From Antarctobacter aquimaris (GTDB lineage: Bacteria; Pseudomonadota; Alphaproteobacteria; Rhodobacterales; Rhodobacteraceae), in contig NZ_FXYF01000002.1 in NCBI RefSeq assembly GCF_900184945.1, positions 310,001-374,000 of the forward strand: a stretch of 64,000 nucleotides of DNA, written 5' to 3'. Made by a program: the position numbers and the translations under genes. Each line of letters begins with the position of its first letter. Positions within the stretch are counted from its first letter, which is position 1. The notes under the pieces are model-generated. The model was not told the DNA's origin and made no database searches. It was given only the letters and a program-made list of their open reading frames with translations. Below are positions 40,341-47,695 of the stretch, one piece after another.

Positions 40341-41531
40341 TCAGGTCTGCAACAGCCTCGCCAGCTGATCGCAGGCGCGCATCGCCTTGTCCGGCTCCCC
40401 GGCCTTGACGAAGTCCGCGATGCGCTGCACGGCCGCGGCAGAGTTGATAGGGTCAAGGCACAGGTCGGCATCCGCGTCGCGCGTGGCGGTCAGGGTATAG
40501 CTGGCTTCCTTCTCGGTCTCGAAACCCCGGCTGTAGCGGCTGCTGATGCGGCCGAAATCGTAGAACAGGCCGCCGTTCTCGATCGCCCATTGCATCGCCA
40601 GCAGCGTCAGCATCGCGCGCGCATCGCTGTCCTGCCCGGTCACGCCGGCCAGGTGCGTCAGGGTGCCTTCGAGCGGATCGAACACATGCGCGAGGCCGCC
40701 CAGCAACGTCTCGCCGGCCCAGAGGTGCGGCAGCACCAGGCACTGTTCCGCCGCCGCGATCCGCAGGGCCGGGCGCGCCTCTTTCAGTCGGTCGCGGGCG
40801 CGGCGGTCGCCCCGGGCCTTGGCCAGCGCGTCCAGCGCGGCCAGTGCCGGGTCCAGGTCCTGCGCCGCGGCGAAGCGCAGATGCAGGTCGCCGCGCCCCA
40901 TCCGCGCGCGCCAGTGCCCCCACAGCGCCGCCACCTCGCGGCTCACCTGCCCGGCCAACAGCTCCTCGATGCTGTCCGGCAAGGGCAGCACGCGCGCGAC
41001 CATACGCTTGCCCGACGGGGCGGAGGCAGGATCCTCGACCGTCACGCGGCAGCCCTGCGCGGCCAGCCGTTGCGCCATCTTCTCGACCCGCCCGCCCTGC
41101 GGCAGGTAAGCCAGGGTGAACTTGCTCCACGGCATGGTTTGCAGGGCGCGGGCAAAGCGGTCGATCACCTGGTCCTCGACCTCGGGCGCGCAGAGCAGCC
41201 CGCCGCAGGGCGCATGGGACAGCCGGGTGCCGCATTCGATCTCGGTCTGGAGACGGTTGCGCGACCGGCTCCAGTGCAGGCGGTATTTCAGCGGTAGCGC
41301 GCCGGCCAGCTGCTGCGATCCGCGCGCGGTGGCGGTCAGCACCGACCAGCGCGCCGGGTTGTCGCAAAAACTGCGCCGCAGCCATCCCCAGGAAAGAAAG
41401 ACACTGGACTCCAGATCGCGACGGCCAAGCGCCTCCCACGGCTCCCGAAGGGCGTCAAAGCCGGTCAGGCTGTCGACCAGCGACACGTCCATGTCGGCGC
41501 TGAAACGGGATCTGTCGGGGGTTTGCAGCAT
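40341..41531 (-). CDS. FemAB/CelD-like acyltransferase (GNAT fold)
   Basis: A 396-residue protein, taken from the ATG at 41531 (MLQTPDRSRF); GTG at 41540 overlaps the previous stop as GTGA. The LESSVFLSWGWLRRSF start and the distal ENGGLFYDFGRISSRYSRGFETEKE are the conserved ends of Acetyltransf_6 (BioF2/CelD) proteins. These often decorate exopolysaccharides. Follows the APH-like gene in the same operon and faces the capsule export genes. Confidence 0.7.
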   Translation of the reverse strand: MLQTPDRSRFSADMDVSLVDSLTGFDALREPWEALGRRDLESSVFLSWGWLRRSFCDNPARWSVLTATARGSQQLAGALPLKYRLHWSRSRNRLQTEIECGTRLSHAPCGGLLCAPEVEDQVIDRFARALQTMPWSKFTLAYLPQGGRVEKMAQRLAAQGCRVTVEDPASAPSGKRMVARVLPLPDSIEELLAGQVSREVAALWGHWRARMGRGDLHLRFAAAQDLDPALAALDALAKARGDRRARDRLKEARPALRIAAAEQCLVLPHLWAGETLLGGLAHVFDPLEGTLTHLAGVTGQDSDARAMLTLLAMQWAIENGGLFYDFGRISSRYSRGFETEKEASYTLTATRDADADLCLDPINSAAAVQRIADFVKAGEPDKAMRACDQLARLLQT

Positions 41532-41536
41532 CTCGA

Positions 41537-42556
41537 TCACGCCGCCTGTGCGATCATCTGGTCGAACATCCGCGCGGCATCCTCGAAATCGCGCCCGATC
41601 GGCGCGGTCAGGGCGCGGCGCGCGGCGAAATGTGCCCCGACGCGGCAGAGATGCGCGGCAAACTCGGGGTGGACCCCGGCGTCGTCGTAGCGGCGCACGC
41701 GGGTCTTGGACAGCCAGCCACGCTTGCGCGCCTCCTTGACGATCAGCTTGAGCCGCTGCACGCAATGCAGCGTGACATAGAGCGCGAGGTAGTCGAGATA
41801 GGCGTCGCGCGTGTGCCCGGTGCCGGGGTCGTAGGCGTCGCTGACGATCTGTTCCATCGTCGCCGGGGGCAAGGGCCAGGATTCGTCACCGATCAGCCAA
41901 GCCAGGTCCTCGGCGCCGTGGCGGACGCCGGCATATTCGAAGTCGAACCACTTCAGCGCGTCGCTGTCGTCCAGCGCCGCATTGCCGGATCGGCAATCCC
42001 ATTTCACGAACTGGCGCGCGGGGGTGCGGACCGCCTCGGCCAGCGCCGCGCGGTCCACCCGGGCCGAGCGCCCCGACGACAGCGGCGCCAGCGCGTCGAT
42101 CGCCTGGGTGAAGTTGTCGATCCAGTCGTCGTTCACGCCCAGGTGCGGCAACTGCCGGTCCAGTCCAGCCTGGCGGGCGGCGGCCTGGATGCGCAGGATC
42201 TTGTCCACCGCCTCGGTCGCCAGCTCCAGCCGCCGGCGCTGCCCCACGCGCGCGATCTCGACATTCAGGCGGCGCGCGCCGATGTCGGACTGGAACAGGA
42301 TCTCACCGACCACGCCCAGGCATTCCGGAGCATCTTCGGTGAAAGGCCGCAACCGCGACAGCACAAAGGCCTCGAGGTGGGCGCGGCGGAAATTCGGCCG
42401 CAGGGTGGCGATGACCGTGCGGTCGGCAAAGTGGAGGCGGCAGCTGGATCGGGAGTCGCCGCCCGGGGTGCTGACCTCGCGCACCTTGGCGCCAAAGCGC
42501 GCCTCTGCGGCCGTTACGATGCGATCGCGTCTGGTCTGGCGGCTGCTGGTTCCCAA
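41537..42556 (-). CDS. Aminoglycoside phosphotransferase (APH)-like kinase, degenerate catalytic loop
   Basis: A 339-residue protein if started at the TTG at 42556, which sits 6 bases after GGGGGAG; a GTG at 42607 is the only longer option. The C-terminal half has the phosphotransferase pattern KWDCRSGNAAL then KWFDFEYAGVRHGAEDLAWL. In canonical APH proteins the catalytic loop is HGDLHxxN and the metal site IDWE/D. Here WDCRSGN keeps the Asp and Asn but loses the His-Gly. It may phosphorylate a sugar or alcohol for the surface polymer, or be a pseudokinase. Coupled to the FemAB-like gene. Confidence 0.65.
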   Translation of the reverse strand: MGTSSRQTRRDRIVTAAEARFGAKVREVSTPGGDSRSSCRLHFADRTVIATLRPNFRRAHLEAFVLSRLRPFTEDAPECLGVVGEILFQSDIGARRLNVEIARVGQRRRLELATEAVDKILRIQAAARQAGLDRQLPHLGVNDDWIDNFTQAIDALAPLSSGRSARVDRAALAEAVRTPARQFVKWDCRSGNAALDDSDALKWFDFEYAGVRHGAEDLAWLIGDESWPLPPATMEQIVSDAYDPGTGHTRDAYLDYLALYVTLHCVQRLKLIVKEARKRGWLSKTRVRRYDDAGVHPEFAAHLCRVGAHFAARRALTAPIGRDFEDAARMFDQMIAQAA

Positions 42557-42673
42557 TGTGATCTCCCCCGTTTCGGTGTGCCGTGCGCGCCCGGTGCGAA
42601 CCGGCACATCGGGCCACGGCGATGGTGTGGACCCGGCCCATCCAGAGATGGGCCGGGCCGTCTGTGCCGGCGA

Positions 42674-43921
42674 TCAGTAGACGTCGCCGTAAGTCCCGCC
42701 GGAGGTCGCGCCGGACACGGTCCCGCCCGAGGCTTCGCCGTCGATCTCCTGGGTCATCAGGTCCATCACGTCCTCGGTGTGCGGCTGGTAGGCGGGCAAC
42801 CCGGCCGAGCTGTGATGCGGCCCGGAACTGCCGGTGGTGCCGCTGCCCTTGGTGCCGCCCGAGCCGGAGCCCTTGGTGCCGCCCGAGCCGGACCCCTTCG
42901 TGCCACCCGAACCGCTGCCCTGGGTGCCACCAGAGCCGCTGCCCTTTGTGCCACCCGAACCGCTGCCCTTGGTGCCGCCCGAACCGCTGCCCTTCGTGCC
43001 ACCCGAACCGCTGCCCTTGGTGCCGCCCGAACCGGAGCCCTTGGTGCCACCCGAACCGGAGCCCTTCGTGCCACCCGAGCCGGAGCCCTTCGTGCCACCC
43101 GAGCCGGAGCCCTTGGTGCCGCCCGAACCGCTGCCCTTGGTGCCACCAGAGCCGGAGCCCTTGGTGCCGCCCGAGCCGGACCCCTTCGTGCCACCCGAAC
43201 CGCTGCCCTTCGTGCCGCCCGAGCCGGAACCCTTGGTGCCGCCCGATCCGCTGCCCTTGGTGCCACCCGAACCGCTGCCCTTGGTGCCGCCCGAACCGGA
43301 GCCCTTGGTGCCACCCGAGCCGCTGCCCTTCGTGCCACCCGAACCGCTGCCCTTGGTGCCGCCCGAACCGGACCCCTTCGTACCACCCGAACCAGTACCC
43401 ATCGTGCCGCCCGAGCCATCGGGATCGTCCTCGATCGGGTCCTTGACGAGGTAAGGGTCCAGGGACACCTTCGGTGGCAGGCCCGGGCCATGCTCTCCGA
43501 TGACCTCGAAATCGCTGATGGTGTAGTAATAGCTGGTCGGATCTTCCGGCAGAATGATCTCGCTCACTCCGTCGAAGTGGCCCCAGCCCACGGCCTGGCC
43601 GTTCTCGTCCAGAAACTCGACGCTGCCGCCCTGCAACCCGGTCTCGGGGTTCACGCCGACGTTGATGACAAAGGCCGCCCCGGCGTCCGACAGGTCCAGC
43701 ACGAGGTCATGCGCCCCGCTGTCCGGCGCATCCGCCCCCAGCGCGTCCATCTCGCCCGCAAGGTTCGCGTCGTACCAGGTCTCGAAGGAATCGCCCTCGA
43801 CGCCGCCATTGTGGTAGGCCTTGCCCGAGCTTGCCGCCTCGTGGCCAGAACCGGAGGTGCCGCCCGTCGCGGACGCCTCCTTGGACTTCGCGACCTTGGC
43901 CGTCTCTTTGATTTTGCTCAT
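42674..43921 (-). CDS. Low-complexity surface protein with ~24 tandem GSGSGGTK octapeptides
   Basis: A 415-residue protein starting at the ATG at 43921 (MSKIKETAK), 6 bases after GGAGA. Residues about 1-165 form a non-repetitive acidic domain (HDLVLDLSDAGAAFVINVGV...GHFDGVSEIILPED). Residues about 175-365 are an almost perfect octapeptide repeat, GSGSGGTK, encoded by a 24-bp minisatellite at about 42840-43405; one unit has Gln in place of Lys. A 45-residue tail ends SGATSGGTYGDVY. It has no signal peptide or membrane span, so any export would be unconventional (type I or similar). I know no family for it. The Lys every eighth residue gives a long, positively charged, flexible chain. Confidence 0.75.
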   Translation of the reverse strand: MSKIKETAKVAKSKEASATGGTSGSGHEAASSGKAYHNGGVEGDSFETWYDANLAGEMDALGADAPDSGAHDLVLDLSDAGAAFVINVGVNPETGLQGGSVEFLDENGQAVGWGHFDGVSEIILPEDPTSYYYTISDFEVIGEHGPGLPPKVSLDPYLVKDPIEDDPDGSGGTMGTGSGGTKGSGSGGTKGSGSGGTKGSGSGGTKGSGSGGTKGSGSGGTKGSGSGGTKGSGSGGTKGSGSGGTKGSGSGGTKGSGSGGTKGSGSGGTKGSGSGGTKGSGSGGTKGSGSGGTKGSGSGGTKGSGSGGTKGSGSGGTKGSGSGGTKGSGSGGTQGSGSGGTKGSGSGGTKGSGSGGTKGSGTTGSSGPHHSSAGLPAYQPHTEDVMDLMTQEIDGEASGGTVSGATSGGTYGDVY

Positions 43922-44247
43922 ATGACTCTCCAATCGTCCGTTTTGAAATTCCGGCCAGACGTTCCACATCGCCGATGCCGTGGATCAGGAGAGAAGCTTT
44001 CGGCTTTGAGTCTCATTTTCCAGAGAAACCAGGAATTAAGGAATTTTCAGGGCAGGACTGTCCGGCCGGCAGAGACCAATGGCGGCGCCCCGGCAGAGGT
44101 GTTCCTCAACCGGGAACAATCCCGTCGCGGGTTTTGGCCGGGCGCGCAGCTGCAGGTTTTCGAAATCCGGGTCGATTCGCAGCGGGCCTGTCGTGCCGAC
44201 GCGCTGGCGGTCCGGCCCGACCGCCGCCATGGCAACCGCCCGCCCTG
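43922..44247. other. Intergenic region, 326 bp
   Basis: Lies upstream of the octapeptide-repeat gene and downstream of the leftward GntR gene. Bases 44010-44060 are AT-richer and are the probable promoter zone of the repeat gene. Short frames in both directions have no ribosome site or recognisable product. Nothing else was seen. Confidence 0.5.
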
Positions 44248-45012
44248 TCACCGCGGGGCCGATGGTCCGCCTTGTTCAACGCCCTGGATGGGCGCATTGA
44301 CCGGCGGCGGCAAATCGCCCTCCGGCACGTCGAAATAGGCGGTATAGGCCGCCACGATCCTTGGCAGGTCTGTCAGCAGCTCGCGCAGGTGCAGGCGGAC
44401 CGCCGCGTTGGCCCCGGCGATGGCGCCGCGTTTGATCTGGTCGACGATATCGCCGTGCTGCGCGATCACCTTGCGCAGCGGGAACTGGCCCAGCGACAGG
44501 AACCGCACGCGGTCCATCTGCGACTTCAGCCCCTCGATCTGTTTCCAGGCCCCGGCCTTTCCGGCCGCATCGGCCAACGTGCGGTGGAACAGCTCGTCCA
44601 TCTCGATGAAATCGGCGGGGTCGCCACGGCTGGCGTCCTCCTGCCACGCCAGCTGGCTGCGCAACTCGGCGATCACGGCGACGTCGGGAGCCCGGGCAAG
44701 GATCTTGGCGATGTCGGCCTCGATCGCCTCGCGCAGGAAACGCGCGTCCAGCACGGCGGCATAGCCGATCCGGGTGACGATGGTCCCGCGCTGCGGCAGC
44801 ACCGCCAGCAGACCCTGGTCGGCCAACCGGATGAACGCCTCGCGCACCGGCTGGCGGCTGACGTCGTAGACCCGCGCAACCTCGGATTCGGACAGCCGGT
44901 CGCCCGGTGTCAGATCATTGCGGATGATGCGTTCGCGCAGGATGCGGGAAATCTGCGGCGTGATGGGCATCGCCTGGTCCAGGGCCCACCTCGCGTTGCG
45001 CTTGATCGTCAT
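44248..45012 (-). CDS. GntR family regulator adjacent to uxuA
   Basis: A 254-residue FCD-type GntR protein, start at the ATG at 45012, behind GGGAGGA at a longer spacing of about 9. The winged helix is ILRERIIRNDLTPGDRLSESEVARVYDVSRQPVREAFIRLADQGLL. The C-terminal FCD domain shows EMDELFHRTLADAAG and AQHGDIVDQIKRG, with the Asp/His metal or ligand residues. It is divergent from mannonate dehydratase, a classic arrangement for a hexuronate-responsive repressor such as UxuR/ExuR. Confidence 0.88.
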   Translation of the reverse strand: MTIKRNARWALDQAMPITPQISRILRERIIRNDLTPGDRLSESEVARVYDVSRQPVREAFIRLADQGLLAVLPQRGTIVTRIGYAAVLDARFLREAIEADIAKILARAPDVAVIAELRSQLAWQEDASRGDPADFIEMDELFHRTLADAAGKAGAWKQIEGLKSQMDRVRFLSLGQFPLRKVIAQHGDIVDQIKRGAIAGANAAVRLHLRELLTDLPRIVAAYTAYFDVPEGDLPPPVNAPIQGVEQGGPSAPR

Positions 45013-45042
45013 GATTCGCCGTCCTCCCGCCGATCTACCATA

Positions 45043-45056
45043 CTAGCTTGCAAGAT
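45043..45056. promoter_or_regulatory. Candidate operator in GntR-uxuA spacer
   Basis: CTAGCTTGCAAGAT contains the 8-bp palindrome CTTGCAAG at 45047-45054, in the 90-base divergent spacer. Its size and place suit a GntR dimer, but no second copy is present to confirm it. Confidence 0.35.
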
Positions 45057-45102
45057 GATGGGCTGCTAAGAAAGGCGGGCCACACCGACTCGGGAGGACA
45101 CC

Positions 45103-46311
45103 ATGAAGCAGACCTGGCGCTGGTTCGGACCAAAGGACCCGGTGACCACCGACGACGTGGCCCAGGCGGGGGCCGAGGGCATCGTCTCGGCCCTGCATCA
45201 CCTGCCCAGCGGCGCGGTCTGGACCCCCAAGGAGATCGCCCAAAGGCAGGCCGAGATCGCCCGGATGCGCGATGGCACGCCCTCCGGTCTTGACTGGGCG
45301 GTGGTCGAAAGCCTGCCCGTCTCCGAGGACATCAAGAAGCAGCAGGGCGACTGGCGCGACCATATCGCCAACTACAAGACCAGCCTGGAAAACCTCGCCG
45401 CGGCGGGGATCGAGGTGATCTGCTACAACTTCATGCCGGTGCTCGACTGGACCCGCACCAACCTTGCCTGGCGGCTGCCCAACGGCGCGACCTGCATGCG
45501 CTTTGACCTGACCGATTTTGTCATATTCGACCTGCACATCCTGCAACGCCCCGGCGCCGAACACGACTACGACGAGGCGCTACGCGAGGCCGCCGCGCGC
45601 CGCTTTGCCGCGATGACCGCGCAGGCACGCGCGGCGCTGGCCGGCAACGTCGTCCATGGCCTGCCCGGCGCGGCGGAACACTTTTCGCTGGAGGACGTGC
45701 GCGCGCACCTGGCGCAATATGCCGCGATGACCGAAGACACCCTGCGCGGCCACCTCATCGACTTCCTGTCCGAAATCGCCCCCATGGCGCAGGCGCTGGG
45801 CCTGCGGCTCTGCTGCCACCCGGACGACCCGCCCTTCCCCCTGCTCGGCCTGCCCCGCGTCATGTCGACCGAGGCGCAGTACCGCACCATGATGCAGGCG
45901 GTGGACCTGCCCGCCAACGGCATCACGCTGTGCTCGGGCTCGCTGGGGGCGCGGCCGGACAACGATCTGCCCGGCATGATGGACCGCCTGGGCGACCGGG
46001 TGCATTTCCTGCACCTGCGCAACGTCACGCGCGAGACATCGAACATTCGCGGATCCTTCCACGAGGCCGAGCACCTGGGCGGCGACACCGACATGGTCGC
46101 GCTGGTCGAGGCCGCGCTGAAGCAAGAGGCGCGCCGCAAGGCCGCCGGGCGCGCCGACTGGTCGATCCCCTTCCGCCCCGATCACGGGCAGGACATCCTG
46201 GACGACCTGGGCCGCCGGACTCAGCCGGGCTACCCCCTGATCGGGCGGTTGAAGGGGCTCGCCGAACTGCGCGGCGTCATTGCCGCGCTGTCGCCCCGGA
46301 TCACCGTTTGA
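45103..46311 (+). CDS. uxuA: Mannonate dehydratase
   Basis: A 402-residue enzyme, start at the ATG at 45103, 5 bases after GGGAGGA. It removes water from D-mannonate to give 2-keto-3-deoxy-gluconate in glucuronate catabolism. Metal-site and fold landmarks are WRWFGPKDPV, IEVICYNFMPVLDWTRT, LGLRLCCHPDDPP, ITLCSGSLGARPDND, VHFLHLRNV, GSFHEAEHLGGDTDM and the terminal PFRPDHGQD. The His/Cys metal ligands of the UxuA family are visible in the HP/CxG/RxV blocks. It is single, facing the GntR regulator. UxuB and the rest of the pathway lie elsewhere. Confidence 0.95.
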   Translation: MKQTWRWFGPKDPVTTDDVAQAGAEGIVSALHHLPSGAVWTPKEIAQRQAEIARMRDGTPSGLDWAVVESLPVSEDIKKQQGDWRDHIANYKTSLENLAAAGIEVICYNFMPVLDWTRTNLAWRLPNGATCMRFDLTDFVIFDLHILQRPGAEHDYDEALREAAARRFAAMTAQARAALAGNVVHGLPGAAEHFSLEDVRAHLAQYAAMTEDTLRGHLIDFLSEIAPMAQALGLRLCCHPDDPPFPLLGLPRVMSTEAQYRTMMQAVDLPANGITLCSGSLGARPDNDLPGMMDRLGDRVHFLHLRNVTRETSNIRGSFHEAEHLGGDTDMVALVEAALKQEARRKAAGRADWSIPFRPDHGQDILDDLGRRTQPGYPLIGRLKGLAELRGVIAALSPRITV

Positions 46312-46407
46312 CCGGTCGCCCGGGCGGATCTGCACCCGGTCGCACCGTGCCGAAAGAGCGTGAAAATCCTTCCAAGACAGTGTCTTGCGCGTTCCTTTTG
46401 GGACGGG

Positions 46408-46483
<76 letters not shown>

Positions 46484-46601
46484 GGAACCGGAGTTGCAGA
46501 TAGCCAAAGCCCGCGTCGGGTGCAAGCCCGAAGACCGACGCCCGAAAACAGCCGTCCGGACATGCAAGACGCGCCCGCATCGGGGCGCGTCGAGGCAAAC
46601 C

Positions 46602-46676
46602 TGGTGGGTGATGAGGGATTTGAACCCCCGACATCTTCGATGTGAACGAAGCGCTCTACCACTGAGCTAATCACCC
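46602..46676 (-). tRNA. tRNA-Val (anticodon CAC)
   Basis: A second cloverleaf with the same acceptor stem, D-arm AGCTCAGTGGTAGAGC and loop TTCACAT, giving anticodon CAC. Encoded CCA, 75 nt. The two genes are 118 bases apart in the same direction and very similar, so they probably arose by duplication with anticodon change. Confidence 0.95.
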
Positions 46677-46877
46677 GGTGCGGGTCTATTAAAGCCAGCG
46701 GCGCCATAGCGCAAGAGGCCCCGGACGCAAAAATCGCGCCGTCCCCGCCCCGGAAAATCGCGGCACAGGCATCACACCGTTACGCGAAAAACACTGTTCA
46801 TCAAGCGCTTGCTTGACTCGTCACGAATCCCCATTGCACGATTTTCGATACACACACCACCTGGGCTGGAGACACAC

Positions 46878-47072
46878 ATGAGAAAGACACTTGCTGCCGC
46901 AAGTCTTGCCATCGCCGCATCGACATCGACCGCCGCCCTTGCGGGCGGCTACAGCGATCCGGTGATCCCTCCCCCGGTCATCGTCGAAGAGACACAGGCG
47001 ACCAGCAGCAGCGCCGGCATGCTGCTTGCGCTGATGACCATCGTCGTCTTCGGCGTGGCCGCGTCGCAGTAA
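46878..47072 (+). CDS. Small secreted/membrane protein (SSxAG-hydrophobic type)
   Basis: A 64-residue protein, start at the ATG at 46878, behind GGAGA; longer in-frame starts upstream lack a ribosome site. A signal peptide (MRKTLAAASLAIAASTSTAALAGG) is followed by a short Pro/Val stretch, then SSSAGMLLALMTIVVFGVAASQ, one transmembrane helix at the C-terminus. The next gene but one element downstream encodes a relative with the same layout. No function is known to me; such proteins are common beside roseobacter envelope genes. Confidence 0.6.
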   Translation: MRKTLAAASLAIAASTSTAALAGGYSDPVIPPPVIVEETQATSSSAGMLLALMTIVVFGVAASQ

Positions 47073-47134
47073 TCCGCGCGGTCCGGCCAAACCGGACCAG
47101 CGTCACGCGACGGAGACGAGACGGACAAAGATCG

Positions 47135-47169
47135 AAGGGGCTGTCCGGTTGACGCCGGACAGCCCCTTT
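47135..47169. terminator. Strong hairpin terminator
   Basis: AAGGGGCTGTCCGG pairs perfectly with CCGGACAGCCCCTT across a 6-base loop and ends in TTT. It follows the 64-residue protein by 62 bases; a smaller stem (GGTCCGG/CCGGACC) lies at 47081-47098. Confidence 0.8.
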
Positions 47170-47347
47170 GCATGTCCGAAACCGCCCAGGCCGGTCAGAA
47201 AGCGCAGATTTGGCCCGTTTTCACCGTCCGATCGGCAAATTTCACTTGCCGCAAGGTCAACCCCTCTGACACCCTATATCCTGGGCGTGGGTATTTTTTT
47301 GCGCCGTGTGGAATTCGTTCTGCCAGAACACCACAAAGGGGGAAATC

Positions 47348-47605
47348 ATGAAACACCTTGCATTGACGACGGCGCTCTGCGCCGCGATGGCCACCGGCGT
47401 CGCCGCCGATCAGAAGATGCGGCTTTCGCCGGACCAACTGCGCAAAGACATGGTCGTCTCGACGCAATCCTTCGACATCGCCGAAGGATCGGCCGCCACC
47501 TCGTCCGGCGCGGGGCTGCTGATCCCGCTGCTGCTGATTGTGGTCCTCGCGGCCGCCGTCAGCTCGGGCGGCGGCGGGCATGGCCATCACTACTACCCAT
47601 ACTAG
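47348..47605 (+). CDS. Small secreted/membrane protein, paralogue-like
   Basis: An 85-residue protein, start at the ATG at 47348 behind AGGGGGA. It has a signal peptide (MKHLALTTALCAAMATGVAADQ), a polar middle, the hydrophobic SSGAGLLIPLLLIVVLAAAV helix and a Gly/His/Tyr tail (GGGGHGHHYYPY) that could bind metal. The SSxAG-L pattern before the helix matches the 64-residue protein at 46878, so the two are probably related. Flanked by a terminator on each side, it is an independent unit. Confidence 0.65.
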   Translation: MKHLALTTALCAAMATGVAADQKMRLSPDQLRKDMVVSTQSFDIAEGSAATSSGAGLLIPLLLIVVLAAAVSSGGGGHGHHYYPY

Positions 47606-47641
47606 CCCGGATTTGTGCCGCGGAACCGCGGCGACAGACGC

Positions 47642-47672
47642 AAAACGCGCGGTGCCAGGCACCGCGCGTTTT
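47642..47672. terminator. Bidirectional terminator between small protein and lon
   Basis: AAAACGCGCGGTGCC and GGCACCGCGCGTTTT form a 15-bp perfect inverted repeat with a T-run on each strand. It serves the rightward small gene and the leftward lon gene. Confidence 0.88.
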
Positions 47673-47695
47673 CCGTTTCCGGCATCCCGGGACAG

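Noticed and set aside
42840-43405. 24-bp periodic array as a CRISPR
   Set aside because: Units are contiguous without spacers and keep a reading frame; no cas genes are near.
42834-43454. Rightward frame of PPEPLPLV repeats
   Set aside because: It is the antisense reading of the GSGSGGTK minisatellite; it has no ribosome site, and the leftward frame has both a start signal and a non-repeat domain.
44248-46311. Genomic island inserted at the tRNA genes
   Set aside because: No integrase, direct repeat of a tRNA end or composition change was seen around the tRNA-Val pair.
47210-47345. Sigma-70-type promoter or riboswitch before the 85-residue protein
   Set aside because: TATATC and a T-run are present, but no correctly spaced -35 partner or conserved aptamer structure could be supported.
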